Shown: piece by piece, positions 1-5,222 of the stretch
Layout: each line of letters opens with the position of its first letter
How positions within the stretch are numbered: position 1 is the first letter of the stretch
Origin: an uncultured Amylibacter sp.
Lineage (GTDB): Bacteria; Pseudomonadota; Alphaproteobacteria; Rhodobacterales; Rhodobacteraceae
DNA: 5,222 nt
Assembly: GCA_937944065.1 (NCBI GenBank)
Contig: CALDZS010000228.1
Location: 1-5,222, forward strand
Reading direction: 5' to 3'
The notes under the pieces: generated by a model
What the model was told of the DNA's origin: nothing
The model's database searches: none
What the model saw: only the letters and a program-made list of their open reading frames with translations
Translations under genes and position numbers: made by a program

Positions 1-1379
1 GGCAGGTTATTCGCCCATGTTGAAATCGTACCAGCGCCCAAGCAGACTAGCATATCGCCTGGCTTGCAATGCTGTTCCACAAAGGCAGGAAGGCCCGCCT
101 CGTCGTTCACCAGATGCGCTGATTTGTGACCATGCGTGGTCAAACCGTCGACCAGATCAGCCTGACCTGCACCTTTAATCGGGGCTTCGCCTGCGGCATA
201 AATCTCGGATATGCCGACAACATCTGCATCATTAAAGCAGGCGCAGAAATCTTCGAACAGATCATGCAGACGAGTATAACGGTGCGGTTGATGCACAGCA
301 ATAATCCGACCCGTGGTGGATTGGCGCGCGGCAGACAACACAGCCTTAATCTCTACGGGATGATGAGCGTAATCGTCGATAATCGTCACGCCATCAATGT
401 CCCCGATGCGGGTAAAGCGGCGGTTAACGCCTTTGAAATTTTTCAGTGCTTCGGCAATGTTTTCCAACTCAATCCCTAGGTACCGCGACACAGCGATAGA
501 TGCCAATGCGTTCGAGACATTGTGATCGCCAGGCATCGGTAACTGTACCTTTTCAATGCGCTTACCTTCAGCCTGCAGCACGATATCAAATACGGCCACG
601 CCTTGGACGTAATGCAAGTTTTCAGCACGGACATCGGCTTGTTTATTGAACCCATATGTTATGACTTTGCGATCCGTAATACTGCCCACCAATGTCTGAA
701 CTACCGGATGATCCGAATTACAAATCGCCACGCCGTAGAACGGAATGTTATGCACGAATGTATCGAACGCAGCATGAAGGTTTTCGACAGTGCCGTAATG
801 CTCCATATGCTCTGGATCGATATTCGTCACCACTGCGATGGTTGCGGGAAGCTTGGTAAATGTACCATCAGACTCGTCGGCCTCGACAACCATCCACTCG
901 CCTTTTCCCATGCGGGCATTTGATCCAAATGCATGGATCACACCGCCATTGATAACAGTCGGGTCAATTCCGCCAGCCTCCAGCAAGGTTGCAACCATGG
1001 TTGTGGTGGTCGTCTTCCCGTGCGTCCCCGCAATCGCAACGTTGGATTTGATACGCATCAATTCCGCCAACATCTCGGCACGGCGTACAACCGGCATGCC
1101 TTTGGCGCGTGCCGTGTCCAGTTCTGGGTTACCCGGTTTAATGGCGGACGATGTCACCAGTACGTCAGCACCTTCGATATTTTCTGCGCGTTGACCTTCA
1201 AATACTGTTGCGCCCAACTGCTCTAATCGATCAGTGATCTTGCTTTTTTTCAGATCAGATCCCTGCACGGTATAACCTTGATCCAACAAAACTTCGGCAA
1301 TGCCAGACATTCCGATGCCACCGATACCAACAAAATGAATAGGGCCCAGTTTGCTGGGGAGTTTGGTTGCTGTGCTCAC
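1..1379 (-). CDS. murC: UDP-N-acetylmuramate--L-alanine ligase MurC (3' end cut by window)
   Basis: MurC is the cytoplasmic ATP-dependent ligase that joins L-alanine to UDP-MurNAc, the first step of stem-peptide assembly. I translated 459 open codons without a stop. Seen in order: the glycine-rich UDP-binding loop GIGGIGMSG (about residues 18-26); the ATP P-loop GTHGKTTTTT (118-127); EADESD (166-171) and TNIDPEHMEHYG (185-196), the central-domain metal/ATP region; NRRF (319-322) and DDYAHHP (335-341) at the linker to the C-terminal domain; HQPHRYTR (363-370); and LGAGTI (447-452) near the end. Family members are about 470 residues, so roughly ten are missing at the window edge. The start is GTG at 1377-1379, giving (M)STATKLPSKLGPIHFVGIGG. 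No ATG lies upstream of the nucleotide loop in this frame, and an AAGGA sits 8 nt before the GTG. The gene begins 4 nt after the murG stop, so co-transcription and coupled translation are likely. No frameshift or missing key residue was seen. The assignment is very secure. Confidence 0.97.
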   Translation of the reverse strand, partial: MSTATKLPSKLGPIHFVGIGGIGMSGIAEVLLDQGYTVQGSDLKKSKITDRLEQLGATVFEGQRAENIEGADVLVTSSAIKPGNPELDTARAKGMPVVRRAEMLAELMRIKSNVAIAGTHGKTTTTTMVATLLEAGGIDPTVINGGVIHAFGSNARMGKGEWMVVEADESDGTFTKLPATIAVVTNIDPEHMEHYGTVENLHAAFDTFVHNIPFYGVAICNSDHPVVQTLVGSITDRKVITYGFNKQADVRAENLHYVQGVAVFDIVLQAEGKRIEKVQLPMPGDHNVSNALASIAVSRYLGIELENIAEALKNFKGVNRRFTRIGDIDGVTIIDDYAHHPVEIKAVLSAARQSTTGRIIAVHQPHRYTRLHDLFEDFCACFNDADVVGISEIYAAGEAPIKGAGQADLVDGLTTHGHKSAHLVNDEAGLPAFVEQHCKPGDMLVCLGAGTISTWANNL

Positions 1380-1383
1380 GTCG

Positions 1384-2475
1384 TTATTCCTTTTGTGCGG
1401 TCTTCTCTACCAAATCAGCCAAATGTCGGGCGGCCAATGGTTTTCCAACAGATAGGGCGCTAGAAGCCATTTTTGAAGCCGCATTCGCGTCTGTTAAGAT
1501 TGTTTTTATGGCTTGCGCCAATGTTTCAGGGGTCAAATCAGGTTCAGTTAATATTTGTGCGGCACCCGCATCAACCAACGCTTTGGCATTTGCGGTCTGT
1601 TCGTCGCGAATGGCGATGGCCAGCGGGATTAGGATGGATGGGCGACCAATGACACTTAGGTCTGCAACCGTAGAGGCCCCTGCCCGCGTCACGACCAAAT
1701 GTGCCGCGGCCATCCGATCTGGCACATCGTCAAAAAAAGGTTTTATATCTGCGTCGACACCTGCATCAGCAAACAACGCCGCACACTCTGCCGCGTCCGC
1801 CTCGCGGGCCTGACAAGACACACGCAATCGCGCACGCATATCAGCGCTGAGGAATGCCAATGACTTTGCGGCGGTCGTTGCCACAATGCTTGATCCTTGC
1901 GAGCCGCCCATTACCAGCAAGGTCAAGTCACTTTTGGTAATTTCAGGATACGGCGCGCCCGCTTTCAATAGGATGGCACTGCGAACTGGATTGCCAACGT
2001 TAACCCCTTGCACACCTTTGGGCAGCTCTGTTGGCCACGTCCCGCAGGCAACTGCGTCAACACGTTTCGCGAACAGCTGGTTCACGCGTCCTAGGACACC
2101 GTTTTGTTCATGAATAATTCTGGGCAACCGCAAACAGCTGGCTGCGGACATCGCTGGAACTGCAGGATAACCGCCAAAGCCTGCAACAAGTGTTGGGCGA
2201 TCTTTGCGCATGGATTGCACCGCCGATAGAACGCCCGAGGCAATTTTGAATGGTGTGATTAGTTTGGCCAAGATGCCACCACGTGCAAACGTAGAGGCGT
2301 TCACCACCTCTATATCGACTGCGTCTGGAAACCCGCCGGTGTAGCGAGAGCCCCGTGGATCGGTGCTCAGCTTTACACGCCAACCACGGCGCAACATCTC
2401 TTCGGCCAGCGATTGCGCAGGGAACATGTGTCCGCCTGTGCCGCCAGCGGCGATGACAAGCAACGGCGCCGTCAT
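1384..2475 (-). CDS. murG: Lipid II synthase MurG (UDP-GlcNAc:undecaprenyl-PP-MurNAc-pentapeptide GlcNAc transferase)
   Basis: MurG transfers GlcNAc from UDP-GlcNAc onto lipid I to make lipid II at the cytoplasmic face of the inner membrane. The 363 residues match the family's usual length and show the two-domain GT-B layout. N-terminal domain: GGTGGH (11-16), GFGGYPAVPA (99-108) and HEQN (122-125), the lipid I side. The linker carries GNPVR (161-165). C-terminal UDP-GlcNAc domain: MGGSQGS (189-195), TRAGAST (263-269), GRPSILIP (277-284) and DEQTANA (291-297). The position matching E. coli Glu269, which I recall as binding the UDP ribose, is Asp272 here. The ATG at 2473-2475 follows the ftsW stop by 4 nt, with GAGG 8 nt ahead of it inside ftsW; the murC GTG follows 4 nt downstream. 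It is therefore the middle gene of a tight ftsW-murG-murC run. The identification is very secure. Confidence 0.98.
   Translation of the reverse strand: MTAPLLVIAAGGTGGHMFPAQSLAEEMLRRGWRVKLSTDPRGSRYTGGFPDAVDIEVVNASTFARGGILAKLITPFKIASGVLSAVQSMRKDRPTLVAGFGGYPAVPAMSAASCLRLPRIIHEQNGVLGRVNQLFAKRVDAVACGTWPTELPKGVQGVNVGNPVRSAILLKAGAPYPEITKSDLTLLVMGGSQGSSIVATTAAKSLAFLSADMRARLRVSCQAREADAAECAALFADAGVDADIKPFFDDVPDRMAAAHLVVTRAGASTVADLSVIGRPSILIPLAIAIRDEQTANAKALVDAGAAQILTEPDLTPETLAQAIKTILTDANAASKMASSALSVGKPLAARHLADLVEKTAQKE
1388..1392 (-). promoter_or_regulatory. Ribosome binding site of murC
   Basis: AAGGA on the minus strand, 8 nt before the GTG at 1377-1379 and lying inside the last codons of murG. It supports the non-ATG start chosen for murC. 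The spacing and match are seen directly; function is inferred. Confidence 0.6.
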
Positions 2476-2479
2476 CGGG

Positions 2480-3646
2480 TCAACCTCGACCTGAATTCAA
2501 CGCATCGGTGATATCACCCTGCGGTCGATTGCGTGTAAATGCTAATAACATGCCCAGCGCGATACCGCCCGCGACCAAAGACGATCCACCATAACTGATG
2601 AACGGCAGCGTCATTCCTTTGGCTGGCAGTAACCGCACGGCCACACCCATGTTGATCATGGCTTGCATGCCGAACAATGCGACCAGCCCTGTGCCTGCTA
2701 GGCGAATGAAAATATCGCGTTCGGCCATAAGGCGGAACAAGCTACGCACGGTCAGCGCCATGAACAGGGCGATGATGAAAAGAACCATAACCAATCCGTA
2801 TTCCTCTGCGGCCACCGCGATGATAAAATCTGTGTGTGCGTCAGGTAAGGACCATTTTACCGTGCCCTCGCCGACACCCACCCCAAAGAACCCGCCTTCT
2901 TGGATCGCGTTGGTAGCATACCCAAGTTGCGTGCGTGGATCGACCTCTGGGTTCAGAAACCCATCAATGCGGCGGGCAAAGTGTTCTGAGCTATTGTAGG
3001 CTAAAAACCCTGCCCCGGACACGCCAACGGCCATCAAGACCATCAGCAGAACGGGCGCACCTGCCACGAAATACATCAATCCCCAAGAGGCCAGAACAAG
3101 GGATGCTTGGCCAAAGTCAGGTTGCATCGCCAACATGAATACAATGATAAGCGTAACAAAGAATGACAAGCGTTTACCTGGAGGACCGCCCACCTCGAAA
3201 CTCGCGGCTATTAGCCATGCAGAGAAGATTACGAAACATGGTTTCAAAAACTCTGAGGGTTGGATGGATGTGAAACCCAATGAATACCACCGCGTTGCAC
3301 CCTTGCCAAAATCTGTGCCCAGTGCGGGTAACAAAGCAATCGCAACGAACCCGATTAGAAATCCAAATACGCCCAAGCGGCGCACCAACTTGGGCGACAT
3401 CATTGATGTGATGATCATCGCGGTTAACGCAATTCCGCCAAAGAAAACTTGTTTATAGACGTAATAGAACGGGGTCAGTCCGTTGCGTTGTGCCAAGGGC
3501 ACCGATGCCGCCAAACCCAACAAGATGCCGATACAAAAAAGCATGATAACAGCGGCCAATGACCACCGATCGACCGTGCGCCACCATTTAGGTAGCACAG
3601 GTTCACCCGGTTGCGATGCAACCGTGCCAAACACCATATCTGTCAT
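2480..3646 (-). CDS. ftsW: Septal peptidoglycan glycosyltransferase FtsW (SEDA family)
   Basis: FtsW is the inner-membrane SEDA polymerase that builds septal glycan strands from lipid II together with the class B transpeptidase FtsI. The protein is 388 residues, normal for the family. A cytoplasmic head of about 28 residues (ending EPVLPKWWRTVDRW) is followed by about ten hydrophobic segments, near 29-49, 62-81, 91-109, 132-149, 160-174, 178-195, 197-217, 275-300, 312-337 and 347-371. Family motifs seen: GATRW (116-120), QPSEFLK (129-135), QPDFGQ (175-180), RRIDGFLNP (225-233), the large-loop HTDF (271-274) whose Asp273 matches the catalytic Asp of SEDA polymerases (E. coli FtsW Asp297 from memory), and KGMTLPFISYGGSSL (343-357). 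That last motif plus the murG/murC context favours FtsW over RodA. The ATG at 3644-3646 is the first in frame after the 98-bp gap, with AGG-type RBS elements just upstream; a second Met at residue 4 is less likely. No defect seen. Confidence 0.96.
   Translation of the reverse strand: MTDMVFGTVASQPGEPVLPKWWRTVDRWSLAAVIMLFCIGILLGLAASVPLAQRNGLTPFYYVYKQVFFGGIALTAMIITSMMSPKLVRRLGVFGFLIGFVAIALLPALGTDFGKGATRWYSLGFTSIQPSEFLKPCFVIFSAWLIAASFEVGGPPGKRLSFFVTLIIVFMLAMQPDFGQASLVLASWGLMYFVAGAPVLLMVLMAVGVSGAGFLAYNSSEHFARRIDGFLNPEVDPRTQLGYATNAIQEGGFFGVGVGEGTVKWSLPDAHTDFIIAVAAEEYGLVMVLFIIALFMALTVRSLFRLMAERDIFIRLAGTGLVALFGMQAMINMGVAVRLLPAKGMTLPFISYGGSSLVAGGIALGMLLAFTRNRPQGDITDALNSGRG
2484..2487 (-). promoter_or_regulatory. 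Ribosome binding site of murG
   Basis: GAGG on the minus strand, 8 nt before the murG ATG and inside the last codons of ftsW. It is a short match, so only moderate support, but it agrees with the start that leaves a 4-nt gap to ftsW. Confidence 0.45.
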
Positions 3647-3744
3647 GAACTTCGCCTGTCCTTTTACCTGCCACGTGCCTCGTGCCGCCTCTTTTGGGCG
3701 TGCTTAGGCAGTATCTTACACCAACTGTTTCGCGAATTCCAGCC
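3647..3744. other. 98-bp intergenic gap before ftsW
   Basis: This is the only sizeable non-coding gap in the window, between the class I methyltransferase stop and the ftsW ATG. I looked for a rho-independent terminator and found no stem followed by a T-run. A TAAGAT resembling a -10 box is present on the minus strand, but no acceptable -35 box lies 16-18 nt ahead of it. A TTCGCGAA palindrome overlapping an EcoRI-like GAATTC, and a CACGTG palindrome, are present, but neither matches a regulator site I can name. No GANTC (CcrM) or TTAA half-sites (CtrA) were seen. An internal promoter for ftsW-murG-murC is possible but unproven. Confidence 0.5.
3652..3662 (-). promoter_or_regulatory. Probable ribosome binding region of ftsW
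   Basis: Minus-strand AGGACAGGCGA contains two purine-rich matches: AGGA 12 nt and AGG(CGA) 8 nt before the ftsW ATG. Unlike the other genes here, this RBS lies in non-coding DNA, so ftsW can be translated independently of its upstream neighbour. Which element is used cannot be told from the sequence. Confidence 0.4.
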
Positions 3745-4347
3745 TCAAGACACGCGCGTCGCCAGCCATAGCGTAAATCCACCACAATCAGGGTCTTCAG
3801 GACTGTAATCGATATCCCCGAACCCGTTCGCGGCGAATAGATCGCGGTAACGATCCGCATCCAAGGACGCACAGTAAAGCGGCTCGCCCTCGACTGAGCC
3901 ATAAGTTTCGCCGTCTTCGACGCCTGTGGTTATCAATATCGCACCGCCCACCTTCAGGTGAGTGCGGAACAGTGGGAACATTTCGACTTGATCCTCGCGG
4001 GTTAGATGAAACATACCAGAAAAGCTGATGATCGCATCAAACCGCTTGTCCAAATCAACATGGCGCATGTCACATTCGATCCATGTGTGATCGGGATAGC
4101 GTTCGCGCGTGATCTCTAGCATTGGCACGGCGAAATCCACGCCTGTAATTTGTGCACCTTGGTCGATTAGGTACTGCGCAACTGGTTGCCCAGCACCCGA
4201 TCCAAGATAGAGAATTTCTGGGTTGCTCGGGCAGCGAGACAGAAATGCATCCAACTGCGGTTTTTCAAAGAGCTTTTTATTTCGACTTTGATCAAATCCA
4301 CGAGCAACCCGAGTGTAAAGATCTTTGGTGTCTTCGTAGATATCCAT
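3745..4347 (-). CDS. Class I SAM-dependent methyltransferase, substrate unknown
   Basis: A predicted soluble, cytoplasmic class I (Rossmann-fold) methyltransferase of 200 residues; substrate unknown. Seen: an N-terminal helical region with FEKPQLDAFL (27-36); motif I ILYLGSGAGQP (45-55); motif II GVDFAVPML (69-77) with acidic Asp71, which normally binds the SAM ribose; ECDMR (91-95); motif IV FDAIISFSGMFHL (103-115); VGGAILITTG (133-142); SVEGEPLYCASLD (151-163); and a C-terminal EDPDCGGFTLWLA (184-196), a tail I associate with this type-11/12-like group. Oddity: residue 47 is Tyr (TAT) where the family has Asp or Glu, one base away from GAT. I chose the ATG at 4345-4347. A TTG three codons upstream would add LDL, but the ATG shares one base with the stop of the preceding gene (TGATG), a standard coupling arrangement, and no Shine-Dalgarno is visible for either. 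The gene is probably co-transcribed with murD and the membrane methyltransferase. Confidence 0.88.
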   Translation of the reverse strand: MDIYEDTKDLYTRVARGFDQSRNKKLFEKPQLDAFLSRCPSNPEILYLGSGAGQPVAQYLIDQGAQITGVDFAVPMLEITRERYPDHTWIECDMRHVDLDKRFDAIISFSGMFHLTREDQVEMFPLFRTHLKVGGAILITTGVEDGETYGSVEGEPLYCASLDADRYRDLFAANGFGDIDYSPEDPDCGGFTLWLATRVS

Positions 4348-4796
4348 CAAATCCAAGCGCGGGTTTTGGCCAGATATGCATCGGCCTCGGCGCCAAACAC
4401 TTCACGCAATCCCGCTTCCTCTGGCACCACAAACCGCTTTTGAATAATTGCGATAAATCCGATCAAGACGGGAATTCCAAACCAGATACCTCGGCCGATA
4501 ATACTACCAGCAAGGATCACAGCGAGACCCAGATAGATCGGGTTACGGCTGATACGATATGGCCCCTCGACAAGCAACGTTGTTGCCTTGTGATGCGGTT
4601 CGATTGTGGTGCGTTTACGCCAAAACCAGAAAGCGGCCCACAGGATCAGGCTCAATCCCGTCAGTGTAAACCCCCAACCAAGTGAGACGTGACCACCGAT
4701 GGGTGTCGCCCAGTCTGGCGTCAAACGGCCGACGATCAAGATCAGCAACCAACTTGCAGCAAACCAGATCGGCGGTAAGTCGGGAAAACCCTTCAT
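4347..4796 (-). CDS. Membrane methyltransferase of the isoprenylcysteine / phospholipid methyltransferase family
   Basis: A 149-residue integral membrane protein resembling the ICMT/PEMT superfamily, whose members methylate isoprenylcysteine carboxyl groups or phospholipid amines with SAM. Hydrophobic segments lie near 9-23 and 38-58, with a hydrophobic stretch around 87-118 that may form a hairpin. The SAM-binding signature is in the C-terminal half: LLVEGPYRISRNPIYLG (74-90), then EE (126-127) followed by FG (134-135) and Tyr141, the usual EE-x-L-...-FG-...-Y pattern, with all key positions present. The start is the ATG at 4794-4796, which overlaps the murD stop as ATGA. The frame is open 26 codons further upstream, but that extension is charged, lies inside murD and lacks family resemblance. 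Coupling to murD is strongly implied; the 3' end is coupled to the next methyltransferase (TGATG). Bacteria lack classical prenylated CaaX proteins, so the substrate is unknown and a lipid is only a guess. Confidence 0.85.
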   Translation of the reverse strand: MKGFPDLPPIWFAASWLLILIVGRLTPDWATPIGGHVSLGWGFTLTGLSLILWAAFWFWRKRTTIEPHHKATTLLVEGPYRISRNPIYLGLAVILAGSIIGRGIWFGIPVLIGFIAIIQKRFVVPEEAGLREVFGAEADAYLAKTRAWI

Positions 4797-5222
4797 GACA
4801 GATGCGGCGTTACTGCCGCGATGAACGCATCGCCGCGCAATTCGAAATTCGGGTATTGATCGAAACTGGCACAAGCGGGCGCAAGCAGTATCACATCGCC
4901 CTCTTTCGCATCCGCCACGGCCTGCTCAACTGCACGCTCTATTGTTTCACATTGCGCTTGTGGTGTGGCACCCAATTGGCTGGCAAATTCTGTTGTCGCT
5001 TCGCCTATCAGATAAGCTTTACTGACCCGCTCAAACAGCGGTGCAAGATTTGTAATGCCACCCTCTTTGGCCTGACCACCAACAATCCAGCGGATGTTTT
5101 TGAATGCTTTCAACGCTTGTTCCGCAGCATCAGCATTCGTGGCCTTGCTATCATTCACAAAGGTTACACCGTTGGCCGTACCCACGATCTGACACCGATG
5201 CGGCAAACCAGGATACGTGCGC
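4793..5222 (-). CDS. murD: UDP-N-acetylmuramoyl-L-alanine--D-glutamate ligase MurD (C-terminal part; 5' end outside window)
   Basis: MurD is the cytoplasmic ligase that adds D-glutamate to UDP-MurNAc-L-Ala. Only the last 142 codons are in the window, corresponding to the C-terminal ligase domain of a protein normally about 440-465 residues. The frame is open to the right edge, starting RTYPGLPHRCQ, so the TTG at 5204-5206 is internal Leu and not a start. Seen, numbering from the first full codon in the window: GLPHR (5-9), NDSKATN (23-29) that binds the D-Glu/ATP region, the IVGGQAKEGG stretch, and near the end LLAPACASFDQYPNFELRG, the classic MurD tail (compare E. coli LLSPACASLDQ). No disruption is visible. 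The stop overlaps the next gene's start by 4 nt (4793-4796). The assignment is very secure. Confidence 0.96.
   Translation of the reverse strand, partial: RTYPGLPHRCQIVGTANGVTFVNDSKATNADAAEQALKAFKNIRWIVGGQAKEGGITNLAPLFERVSKAYLIGEATTEFASQLGATPQAQCETIERAVEQAVADAKEGDVILLAPACASFDQYPNFELRGDAFIAAVTPHLS
4804..4819. repeat. Short GC-rich inverted repeat just upstream of the membrane methyltransferase start
   Basis: GCGGC and GCCGC arms (5 bp each) separated by 6 nt, lying within the last codons of murD and ending 7 nt before the ATG at 4794-4796, where a Shine-Dalgarno would sit. No Shine-Dalgarno is visible there. The perfect 5-bp stem is seen directly. That it folds in mRNA and makes translation depend on ribosomes finishing murD is inference, and the repeat could be a by-product of the Ala-Ala-Val-Thr-Pro codons. 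Confidence 0.35.

Noticed and set aside
126..1463. Several 60-120 codon plus-strand open frames
   Set aside because: All but the last part are antisense to murC, which I translated intact with every expected MurC motif. They overlap each other in different frames and look like shadows.
1367..1813. 148-codon open frame on the plus strand
   Set aside because: It lies wholly antisense to murG, apart from its first bases over the murG-murC junction. Its Ala/Ser-rich translation is the mirror of murG codons and has no recognisable domain.
2108..2383. 91-codon minus-strand open frame
   Set aside because: Same strand as murG but out of frame and entirely inside it; the murG frame carries the GT-B motifs.
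2598..3458. Plus-strand open frames opposite ftsW
   Set aside because: Ser/Arg/Pro-rich mirror translations of hydrophobic FtsW codons; no domain recognised.
3690..3744. Possible sigma-70-like promoter with TAAGAT
   Set aside because: No acceptable -35 hexamer at 16-18 nt spacing; not strong enough to annotate as a promoter.
3603..3902. 99-codon minus-strand frame bridging the methyltransferase end and the ftsW start
   Set aside because: Out of frame with both real genes, overlapping each of them, with Arg-rich unfamiliar sequence and no start signal.
4152..4685. 177-codon open frame on the plus strand
   Set aside because: Antisense to both methyltransferase genes, which have clear family motifs on the other strand; its translation shows no motif or sensible composition.
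4797..4874. 26-residue N-terminal extension of the membrane methyltransferase
   Set aside because: It would lie fully inside murD, is Arg/Cys-rich and unlike the family. The ATG at 4794-4796 gives the ATGA overlap and a normal family length.
5204..5206. TTG as a start codon for a 137-residue gene
   Set aside because: The frame continues upstream to the window edge with the MurD residues RTYPG, so this is an internal Leu of a truncated murD.

Overview
The window is a stretch of the division and cell wall (dcw) gene cluster of an alphaproteobacterium, most likely a Rhodobacteraceae/Roseobacter-type marine bacterium. This rests on the gene order (murD, then accessory genes, then ftsW-murG-murC) and on protein signatures such as the FtsW N-terminus (MTDMV... 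then EPVLPKWWRTVD). Base composition looks only slightly above half G+C by eye, which is low for that family. The genus cannot be named from this sequence. All six genes lie on the minus strand, so transcription runs from high to low coordinates.

In transcription order: (1) the 3' third of murD (4793-5222, start outside the window); (2) a small membrane methyltransferase of the isoprenylcysteine/phospholipid methyltransferase type (4347-4796), whose ATG overlaps the murD stop as ATGA; (3) a soluble class I SAM-dependent methyltransferase (3745-4347), whose ATG shares one base with the previous stop (TGATG); (4) a 98-bp gap, the only real intergenic space; (5) ftsW (2480-3646); (6) murG (1384-2475), starting 4 nt after ftsW; (7) murC (1-1379), starting with GTG 4 nt after murG. 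murC runs off the left edge, lacking only about the last ten residues. It is open throughout and carries all the expected motifs.

The four recognised genes serve one pathway. MurC and MurD add L-Ala and D-Glu to UDP-MurNAc in the cytoplasm. MurG makes lipid II at the inner face of the membrane. FtsW polymerises lipid II into septal glycan together with its partner transpeptidase. The two methyltransferases are the accessory part of the window. They are translationally coupled to murD but have no established role in peptidoglycan synthesis, and the soluble one has Tyr where class I enzymes normally have an acidic residue in motif I. I see no RNA genes, mobile elements, CRISPR, convincing promoter or rho-independent terminator. 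No gene-free stretch exceeds 300 bases. Overall this is a mostly ordinary core region with a modestly interesting accessory pair.
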